DNA from: JAFHCF01 sp048497495 | GTDB taxonomy: Bacteria; Pseudomonadota; Alphaproteobacteria; Rhizobiales; Ancalomicrobiaceae | Length of the DNA: 10,933 bases | Assembly: GCA_048497495.1 (NCBI GenBank) | Contig: JAFHCF010000078.1 | Span: 1-10,933 of the forward strand | Reading direction: 5' to 3' | Part shown: positions 6,838 through 10,933 of the stretch, piece by piece | How the letters are laid out: each line of letters starts with the position of its first letter | How positions within the stretch are numbered: the stretch's first letter is position 1 | Notes under the pieces: generated by a model | Told to the model about the DNA's origin: nothing | Databases searched by the model: none | The model's input: the letters and a program-made list of their open reading frames with translations, nothing else | Translations under genes and position numbers: made by a program

Positions 6838-7569
6838 ATGCGCCTGATCGACTATGCCAATCCGACCCGCTTTCTGGGTCTGTCGGCGGCACTCCTGCCG
6901 TGGATCGCCGGGGCGACGGCCCTCACCTTCGCCGTCGGGCTGTGGTTGGTCTTCTTCGTCGCGCCGGCCGACTATCAGCAGGGCGAGACCGTGAAGATCA
7001 TGTACATCCACGTGCCTTTCGCGTGGCTCGCCATGTTCTGCTACATGACCATGGCCCTGTCGGCCTTGGGCACGCTGGTGTGGCGCCATCCGCTCGCCGA
7101 CGTCTCGGCCAAGTGCGCCGCGCCGATCGGCGCCGCCTTCACCTTCCTGTCGCTGGCCACCGGATCGCTGTGGGGCAAGCCGATGTGGGGCACCTGGTGG
7201 GTGTGGGACGCGCGACTGACCTCGGTCCTCGTGCTGTTCATCATGTATCTCGGCCTGATCGCCCTGCAGGAGACGATCGAGGAACCGGCGCGCGCCGCCA
7301 AGGCGACCGCCATCCTGACCCTGGTCGGTGTCGTCAACATTCCGATCATCAAATTCTCGGTCGACTGGTGGAACACGCTGCATCAGCCGTCGTCGGTGTT
7401 CCGCATGAGCGGATCGACCATCTCGACCTCGATGCTGGTGCCGCTCATGATCATGGCGGTCGCCTTCACCGGTCTCTTCGTCGTCCTCCACCTGATGGCG
7501 ATGCGCAACGAGATCCTGAGACGACGCATCCGCGCCATGCGGATGATCGAAGCGGCGGGAGCGGAATGA
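6838..7569 (+). CDS. ccmC: Heme handling/delivery protein CcmC
   Basis: An inner-membrane heme-handling protein of System I that loads heme onto CcmE on the periplasmic side. The 243 residues contain six hydrophobic segments and the periplasmic tryptophan-rich WWD motif WGTWWVWDARLTS (117-129). The two heme-ligand histidines expected in the family are present: H58 in MYIHVPFAW and H182 in WWNTLHQP. VKIMYIHVP and NIPIIKFSVDWWNTLHQP are strongly diagnostic, separating CcmC from CcmF and CcsA. The ATG has GGGACGAG just upstream. The 3' end overlaps ccmD by 4 bp (ATGA). Confidence 0.97.
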   Translation: MRLIDYANPTRFLGLSAALLPWIAGATALTFAVGLWLVFFVAPADYQQGETVKIMYIHVPFAWLAMFCYMTMALSALGTLVWRHPLADVSAKCAAPIGAAFTFLSLATGSLWGKPMWGTWWVWDARLTSVLVLFIMYLGLIALQETIEEPARAAKATAILTLVGVVNIPIIKFSVDWWNTLHQPSSVFRMSGSTISTSMLVPLMIMAVAFTGLFVVLHLMAMRNEILRRRIRAMRMIEAAGAE

Positions 7570-7739
7570 CCATGCTGGGAAATCACGCCGGTTTCATCGT
7601 CGCGTCCTATGGGCTGACGATCCTGGTGGTCGCGGCACTGTTCGCGTGGATCGTCGTCGACGGTCGCGCCCAGCGCCGCCAACTCGCCGAACTCGAAGCG
7701 CGCGGCGTGCGCCGCCGCTCGACGCAAGACGATCGTTGA
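7566..7739 (+). CDS. ccmD: Small heme exporter subunit CcmD
   Basis: A 57-residue single-pass membrane protein that stabilises the CcmABC-CcmE complex and promotes holo-CcmE release. Seen: a short N-terminal region with HAGFIVASYG (7-16), a CcmD hallmark, one membrane helix (about 10-31) and a basic, helix-forming cytoplasmic tail rich in Arg and Glu, as is usual for the family. The start ATG at 7566 overlaps the ccmC stop. A second in-frame ATG two codons later is possible. The stop TGA (7737-7739) is exactly where the composition of the window drops sharply from GC-rich to AT-rich. Confidence 0.92.
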   Translation: MTMLGNHAGFIVASYGLTILVVAALFAWIVVDGRAQRRQLAELEARGVRRRSTQDDR

Positions 7740-7983
7740 TTTCTGTGATTACAATAGAACTTGAGGACCAATAATGTTAACTCAAGCATTAACAATTGCT
7801 TTAGGGATCGTTATCGCTTCCGTAATTTTATTTTTGTTTATCCCTCTTATTTTATACATTATTATTTCCATTATTGGTCCCATAGCATTTGTCACGATGG
7901 ATTTATACGACCTCGTTATGGGGAAGTATGGCAATATCATGCGGAAGTTTCGCAATATAATTGTATATTTGCCAATTATAATA
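7740..7983. other. Low-GC island between ccmD and the body of ccmG
   Basis: Hand count of 7741-7980 gives 78 G/C in 240 bases (about 33%), while 7981-8040 gives 40 of 60 (about 67%), in line with the rest of the window. The left boundary coincides with the ccmD stop codon. The right boundary is inside the ccmG frame at about codon 70-71 (near 7984). The stretch contains the ribosome site GAGG (7763-7766), the first ATG of the ccmG frame and about 70 codons dominated by TTA, ATT, ATA and TTT, which are nearly absent elsewhere here. I see no terminal inverted repeats, target duplication, transposase or attachment site. Confidence 0.9.
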
Positions 7984-8526
7984 TTCGCGGCGCTCGCCGC
8001 CCTGTTTCTCTACCGGCTGGAGAGCGGCGCCGATCCCAACAAGCTGCCCTCGGCCCTGATCGGCAAGCCGATCCCGAGCTTTGCGCTGCCGGGGGTCGTC
8101 GGCATGGAGCGCGACGGCAAGCCGGTGCCGGGCTTCGCCAGCTCCGAGGTGAAGATCCCGGGCAAGGTCACGGTGGTCAACGTCTTCGCGTCGTGGTGCG
8201 TGCCCTGCCGACAGGAACACCCGTTCCTCGGGCTCTTGGAAAAGGATCCGCGGGTTCGCCTCGTCGGGCTCAACTACAAGGATCAGCCGGAGAACGCCCG
8301 CCGCTTCCTCGGCACGCTCGGCAACCCCTACGCGGCGATCGGCGCGGACGAAAACGGCCGCGTCGGCATCGACTTCGGCGTCTATGGCGTGCCGGAGACC
8401 TTCGTCATCGATGCGGCCGGCACCATCACCTACAAATTCGTCGGGCCGTTGTCGGAGGTCTCGCTGCGCGAGGTGCTGTCGCCGGAGATCGACAAGGCGC
8501 TGAAGCGCGCCGCGCCGGCGTCCTGA
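7774..8526 (+). CDS. ccmG: Thiol:disulfide interchange protein CcmG/DsbE with atypical AT-rich N-terminal extension
   Basis: A membrane-anchored periplasmic thioredoxin that reduces the CXXCH cysteines of apocytochrome c. From about residue 71 the protein is a normal CcmG: FAALAALFLYRLESG anchor end, PSALIGKPIPSFALPG, active site WCVPC (C142/C145) with RQEHP, and the cis-proline motif GVPETFVID. The first ATG (7774), with GAGG 7 nt upstream, gives 250 residues against about 180-200 for the family. The alternative ATG at 7939 (MRKFRNIIVYLP) gives a normal 195 residues but has only a poorly spaced GGGAAG upstream. The extra 55 residues are extremely hydrophobic (residues 6-41), followed by a loop with K51, R57, K58 and R60, then the original anchor. 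Under the positive-inside rule that loop would be cytoplasmic, so the thioredoxin domain would still face the periplasm. Last gene of the cluster. Confidence 0.9.
   Translation: MLTQALTIALGIVIASVILFLFIPLILYIIISIIGPIAFVTMDLYDLVMGKYGNIMRKFRNIIVYLPIIIFAALAALFLYRLESGADPNKLPSALIGKPIPSFALPGVVGMERDGKPVPGFASSEVKIPGKVTVVNVFASWCVPCRQEHPFLGLLEKDPRVRLVGLNYKDQPENARRFLGTLGNPYAAIGADENGRVGIDFGVYGVPETFVIDAAGTITYKFVGPLSEVSLREVLSPEIDKALKRAAPAS
7922..7961 (+). repeat. Imperfect 21-bp-period direct repeat inside the ccmG extension
   Basis: GGAAGTATGGCAATATCAT (7922-7940) and GGAAGTTTCGCAATATAAT (7943-7961) match at 16 of 19 positions with a 21-nt period, so the reading frame is kept. The encoded heptads are GKYGNIM and RKFRNII. 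The second unit contains the codons just after the alternative CcmG start at 7939. Confidence 0.65.
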
Positions 8527-8543
8527 ACCGCCGAGCATCCTGA

Positions 8544-8582
8544 GAAACCGGGCGCCCGACGATCCGTCGCGCGCCCGGTTTC
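8544..8582. terminator. Strong rho-independent (probably bidirectional) terminator after ccmG
   Basis: GAAACCGGGCGC (8544-8555) pairs perfectly with GCGCCCGGTTTC (8571-8582). After one mismatch, a further five base pairs (8557-8561 with 8565-8569) close on the triloop ATC. The plus strand continues TTTCTTCGTC. The A-run on the left arm gives T residues for the minus-strand transcript of the small secreted gene, so it can serve both converging genes. Confidence 0.85.
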
Positions 8583-8601
8583 TTCGTCGTGAGATCGGAA
8601 A

Positions 8602-8853
8602 TCAGCGGCAGACGCGGACCCGGCGCCAGCGATGGCGCGGACCGTTCGACGTCCAGACGCGGACGCGACGGCTTTCGGTCCAGCAGTCGTGACGCCGGAA
8701 GCTGCGATGATGACGCCAGCCGGGCGCCGGGGCGACCCAACCGGGGGAGACGATGATCTGGGCCCGCGCCGGGGCCGAGCCGTCGATGGCGACGAAGCCG
8801 CCGAGAAGCGCGAGCATCATCATCAGTTTCCTGAGCTTCGGGATCGTCGTCAT
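8602..8853 (-). CDS. Small secreted Arg-rich protein (paralogue A), function unknown
   Basis: An 83-residue hypothetical. A signal peptide is clear: basic start MTTIPKLRK, hydrophobic core about 10-23, likely cleavage after A29-R-A31. The mature part is about 52 residues, rich in Arg and Trp, and ends in a 26-residue cysteine-bounded module from C57 to C82 containing RRVRVWT, a Gly and RWRRVRVC. The same module with identical cysteine spacing closes the next minus-strand gene, so the two are paralogues. The two cysteines could form a periplasmic disulfide. The start is supported by AGGAG 7 nt upstream of the ATG. It converges on ccmG and shares its terminator. I do not recognise a named family. 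Such small secreted basic proteins are common in Rhizobiales and mostly uncharacterised. Confidence 0.75.
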   Translation of the reverse strand: MTTIPKLRKLMMMLALLGGFVAIDGSAPARAQIIVSPGWVAPAPGWRHHRSFRRHDCWTESRRVRVWTSNGPRHRWRRVRVCR

Positions 8854-8912
8854 GTCGGGGCTCCTCGAGCGGTCTGGTTCTGGTTTCGCGTTCGTCTCCG
8901 TATCATTGGTGC

Positions 8913-8962
8913 GCACGGCCAGTCGGGCGAGAGTGGCGTGCACGGCCAATCGGCCGAGAGTG
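8913..8962. repeat. Tandem 23-bp direct repeats, 27-bp period, upstream of paralogue A
   Basis: Unit 1 (8913-8935) and unit 2 (8940-8962) share GCACGGCCA-T-CGG-CGAGAGTG with only two differences (G/A at the tenth base, G/C at the fifteenth). They lie 60-110 bp upstream of the minus-strand start at 8853, where a promoter or activator site would be expected. There is no coding explanation for the repeat. Confidence 0.65.
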
Positions 8963-8974
8963 AGCGGCCCCGGA

Positions 8975-8991
8975 TGAACCTGGGGTGAACC
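8975..8991. promoter_or_regulatory. TGAACC direct repeat, 11-bp period, upstream of paralogue A
   Basis: TGAACC occurs at 8975-8980 and 8986-8991 (GGTTCA on the minus strand, the strand of the gene), one helical turn apart. One more copy, at 9582-9587, precedes paralogue B. This is possibly a shared regulator site, but the motif is only 6 bp. Confidence 0.25.
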
Positions 8992-9023
8992 ACGTAGGTA
9001 ATCACCGACGCGCGGACGACGAA

Positions 9024-9049
9024 AGGCCGGCCCCCCGGGGAGCCGGCCT
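9024..9049 (-). terminator. Rho-independent terminator after paralogue B
   Basis: AGGCCGGC (9024-9031) pairs perfectly with GCCGGCCT (9042-9049) around a C/G-rich loop that can fold further. On the minus strand the hairpin is followed by TTCGTCGTCC, after the T that closes the stem, a short T-rich start. It lies 27 bp beyond the stop of the gene ending at 9077. Confidence 0.7.
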
Positions 9050-9076
9050 CGCCTCATCGTCGATGAACGATCGTTA

Positions 9077-9484
9077 TCAGTAGCAGACGCGGCGATAACG
9101 CCACCGCAGATGCCAGCCGGTGTCGGTGAGGACGCGGACGCGGCGCTTCACCAGACGGCACTCGGTGCCGTAGACGCCCGGCGGATAGAGGTAGACGCCG
9201 GAGGTATAGCCGTAGCGATAGCCGTATCCCCATCGGCCACGGGGCCGGTGACCCCAACGCTGCCGGGGCGGGTGATGCCAGCCCGGACCGCGGACGCGCG
9301 GCGGGTTGTTGTAGCCCGGGCCGCGCACCCGCGGCGGATGATTGTAGCCCGGACCGGGGGCCCGCCATTGACGCTGCGGGGCGTTGTGCATGCCCTGCGC
9401 CGCGGCCGGCGCGCTCCCCATCAACCCACCGAACCCGATGATCGCGGTCGCGGTGGCGAAAGCCAGAAGTGTCTTCTTGAACAT
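9077..9484 (-). CDS. Small secreted Gly/Pro/Arg-rich repeat protein (paralogue B), function unknown
   Basis: A 135-residue hypothetical. Signal peptide MFKKTLLAFATATA... with likely cleavage after A27-A-A29. The mature protein has three tandem 11-residue repeats, GPGYNHPPRVR, GPGYNNPPRVR and GPGWHHPPRQR (44-76), then a Gly/Tyr/Arg stretch (WGYGYRYGYTSGVYLYPPG), and ends in the cysteine-bounded module C109 to C134 (KRRVRVLT, G, RWRYRRVC), shared with the neighbouring 83-residue protein. The repeats are His- and aromatic-rich and look like a disordered, surface- or metal-binding type of segment, but no function can be assigned. The ATG has GGGAGGG a few bases upstream, and a hairpin terminator follows the stop. 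The same strand and order as paralogue A suggest a local duplication, though each gene has its own spacer. Confidence 0.8.
   Translation of the reverse strand: MFKKTLLAFATATAIIGFGGLMGSAPAAAQGMHNAPQRQWRAPGPGYNHPPRVRGPGYNNPPRVRGPGWHHPPRQRWGHRPRGRWGYGYRYGYTSGVYLYPPGVYGTECRLVKRRVRVLTDTGWHLRWRYRRVCY
9257..9355 (-). repeat. Three tandem 33-bp coding repeats in paralogue B
   Basis: Three head-to-tail 33-bp units encode the 11-residue motif GPG(Y/W)(N/H)(N/H)PPR(V/Q)R. The first two are nearly identical at DNA level and the third has diverged, which points to recent expansion by slippage or unequal crossover. Confidence 0.8.
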
Positions 9485-9686
9485 CCGATCGCCCTCCCTG
9501 GACGAAGTTTCGTCTGGACCCGAGAGGGGCGCGATCCGGCGGCTCTCGGCACTCGATGGTGGCAGGATAGGGCGGGGGGCGTGAACCGATCGTGAGATCG
9601 ACGTTAATCGGGTGTTCACGAACGGCCGAAGCGGCTCCCCCGAGCCCTCGGGGCTTCGCACGGGCCGGATCGTCGAGGATCGCCGT
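9485..9686. other. Spacer between paralogue B and the ubiquinone hydroxylase gene
   Basis: A 202-bp stretch without a supportable gene, containing the promoter of paralogue B and the 3' end of the hydroxylase transcript. A stem-loop at about 9627-9658 (CGAAG/CTTCG outer, CCCCGA/TCGGGG inner, with a bulge) lies 29 bp past the hydroxylase stop. It lacks a T-tract, so it is only a possible terminator. GTTCACG (9614-9620) and CGTGAAC (9580-9586) form a widely spaced inverted pair. Confidence 0.35.
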
Positions 9687-10919
9687 TCAGATCGCCTCGC
9701 CACGCAACAGCCGGGGCGCCGCGCCGCCGACGCCGGCCGCCTCGCCTATGACGCGGGACTTCAGGGCGGCGAGGCGGTCGACCACACCGAGGCCGATGTC
9801 GCGCAGGGCGCGCAACGGCCCGAGGTCGTTGGAGAACAGCCGATTGAGCACGTCGGTGACGATGCCCATCTCGACGGCGTCGAAGCGGCGCCAGCGCTGA
9901 TAGCGCTCCAGCACCTCGATGCGGCCGGGATCGAGCCCGAGGCGGCGGGCCTCCACCACCACTTCCGCCAGCGCGGCGACGTCGCGGAAGCCCATGTTGA
10001 GCCCCTGGCCGGCGATCGGGTGAATGCCGTGGGCGGCGTCGCCGACCAGCGCGAAGCGCGGGCGGACGAAGTCGCGGGCGAGCGTCAGCCCGAGGGGGAA
10101 GGCCTTGGGCCTGGCCAACACCTCGAGGCGGCCGAGATGACGGCCGAAGCGACGTTCGAGCTCGAGGCCGAAGGTGAAGTCGTCGCCCTTCACCAGTCGG
10201 TCGGCGGCGGCGGTCTTCTCGCTCCACACCAGCGAGGAGCGGTGGCGGCCGGCCTCGTCGTTGCCGAGCGGCAGGATGGCGAAGGGGCCGGAGGGGAGGA
10301 AGTGTTCCTCGGCGCGGCCACCGTGGGGGCGTTCGTGGCCGATGGTGGTGACGATGCCGGACTGGCCGTAATCCCATTTCACCGTGCCGATGCCGGCGAG
10401 ATCGCGCAGCTTCGAGCGCACGCCGTCGGCGGCGACCAGCAGGCCGGCGGTGAGGATGCGGCCGGACGCGAGGCGGATCGTCGCCCGGGTCTCGTCGACC
10501 TCGAAACCGCTCACCCGATCGGGCATCACCACCACAACCCCAGCTTTTCGCGCCGCGTCGAGGAGGCTCGCCACCATCACGGCGTTGGGCACCATGTGGG
10601 CGAAGGGTTCACCGGTCGAAAGCACCCCGTCGAAGGTCAGGAAGACCGGGCGGACGGCGTCGTCGAGACGCGAATCGGTGACGACCATGTCGACGATCGG
10701 CTGGGCGTGCGGCTCGATCTCGGCCCAGACGCCGAGGCGGTCGAGCATGCGACGGGCGGCGGCGGCGATCGCCGAGGCGCGGGTGTCGGGGCCGGCTCTC
10801 GGCGGGGTCGGGTCGACGATCGCCACGGCGAGGCGGGGGTCGGCCTGGGCCAGCGCCAGGGCCAGCGAGGCGCCGACATGGCCACCTCCGGCGACGACGA
10901 CATCGAATTCGGACGTCAT
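9687..10919 (-). CDS. UbiH/UbiF/COQ6-family FAD-dependent ubiquinone biosynthesis hydroxylase
   Basis: A class A flavoprotein monooxygenase (410 residues) that uses FAD, NAD(P)H and O2 to hydroxylate the aromatic ring of ubiquinone precursors at the inner membrane. Seen: the FAD Rossmann motif VVVAGGGHVGAS (7-18); the DTRASAIA segment typical of UbiH-type enzymes (45-52); the DG motif VAADGVRS (162-169); and the second FAD motif GDAAHGIHPIAGQGLNMGFRD from residue 293, also diagnostic of the family. Length is typical (about 390-420). The start is supported by GGAGATCG at the right edge of the window, 8 nt before the ATG. Which ring position it acts on (C1, C5 or C6) cannot be told from sequence, since alphaproteobacteria use UbiL/UbiM variants with broader regioselectivity, so no symbol is assigned. 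Nothing about upstream neighbours is visible. Confidence 0.92.
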   Translation of the reverse strand: MTSEFDVVVAGGGHVGASLALALAQADPRLAVAIVDPTPPRAGPDTRASAIAAAARRMLDRLGVWAEIEPHAQPIVDMVVTDSRLDDAVRPVFLTFDGVLSTGEPFAHMVPNAVMVASLLDAARKAGVVVVMPDRVSGFEVDETRATIRLASGRILTAGLLVAADGVRSKLRDLAGIGTVKWDYGQSGIVTTIGHERPHGGRAEEHFLPSGPFAILPLGNDEAGRHRSSLVWSEKTAAADRLVKGDDFTFGLELERRFGRHLGRLEVLARPKAFPLGLTLARDFVRPRFALVGDAAHGIHPIAGQGLNMGFRDVAALAEVVVEARRLGLDPGRIEVLERYQRWRRFDAVEMGIVTDVLNRLFSNDLGPLRALRDIGLGVVDRLAALKSRVIGEAAGVGGAAPRLLRGEAI

Positions 10920-10925
10920 GTTCGG

Positions 10926-10933
10926 CGATCTCC
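10926..10933 (-). promoter_or_regulatory. Ribosome-binding site of the ubiquinone hydroxylase gene
   Basis: GGAGATCG on the minus strand, a few bases before the ATG at 10919. It fixes this start and shows that the gene is complete within the window. Confidence 0.6.

Noticed and set aside
5606..6892. 428-codon minus frame opposite ccmA, ccmB and the ccmB-ccmC spacer
   Set aside because: Arg/Ser/Pro-rich shadow with no domain. The plus strand carries two complete ccm genes.
6705..7565. Plus frame upstream of ccmD that would fuse about 287 codons to CcmD
   Set aside because: It overlaps ccmC in another frame and is compositionally a shadow. CcmD is complete from the ATG at 7566 at normal family length.
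7736..7755. TTGATT and TACAAT as a sigma-70 promoter for ccmG in the AT-rich island
   Set aside because: The two hexamers are only 8 bp apart, far from the 16-18 bp needed. AT-rich DNA throws up such matches readily.
7740..7983. The AT-rich island as an insertion sequence or miniature transposable element
   Set aside because: I could not find terminal inverted repeats, a target-site duplication or any transposase fragment. The only inverted repeat near an edge is an 8-bp stem inside the coding frame at 7956-7980.
8602..9057. Extending paralogue A upstream to a start at 9057
   Set aside because: The added region crosses the terminator of paralogue B and the tandem repeats, and it would bury the signal peptide. 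The ATG at 8853 has AGGAG at the right distance.

Overview
The window reads as a chromosomal segment of a high-GC alphaproteobacterium, probably in the Rhizobiales/Hyphomicrobiales. The reasons are strong G/C preference at third codon positions, a DUF2794 gene (a family known mainly from alphaproteobacteria), a ccmABCDG-type heme-export and cytochrome c maturation cluster, a UbiH/COQ6-type ubiquinone hydroxylase, and small Arg-rich secreted proteins of a rhizobial style. I see no transposase, integrase, tRNA, rRNA or CRISPR array. The genus cannot be fixed from the sequence alone.

Layout from left to right: (1) the first 653 codons of leuS on the minus strand, running off the left edge; (2) a divergent spacer carrying three CGGCCG cores at exact 21-bp spacing; (3) yggS (PLP homeostasis protein) on plus; (4) a spacer with an AT-leaning perfect palindrome; (5) a short YkuD-type L,D-transpeptidase on minus, divergent from (6) a DUF2794 protein on plus with a probable TTG start; (7) a secreted DUF1223 thioredoxin-like protein on minus with a GTG start; (8) ccmA-ccmB on plus, overlapping by 4 bp; (9) a 202-bp structured spacer with a FixK/FNR-like box; (10) ccmC-ccmD-ccmG on plus, ending in a strong hairpin terminator; (11) two small secreted Arg-rich paralogues on minus; (12) a complete UbiH/UbiF/COQ6-family hydroxylase on minus, whose ribosome site lies at the very right edge.

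The core unit is cytochrome c maturation. CcmA/B form an ABC transporter, CcmC/D handle heme delivery to CcmE, and CcmG is the membrane-tethered thioredoxin that reduces apocytochrome CXXCH cysteines. ccmE, ccmF, ccmH and ccmI are absent here and presumably lie elsewhere.

The most unusual signal is a sharply bounded low-GC island of about 245 bp (7740-7983; about 33% GC by hand count, against about 67% just downstream). It starts at the ccmD stop codon and ends inside the ccmG reading frame. It supplies a ribosome-binding site, a start codon and about 70 codons, including an extra very hydrophobic N-terminal segment fused in frame to CcmG. It also replaces, in AT-rich codons, most of the normal CcmG membrane anchor. 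Nothing in the rest of the window has this composition. It could be acquired DNA that was domesticated in frame, or an assembly chimera. It is the first thing to verify.
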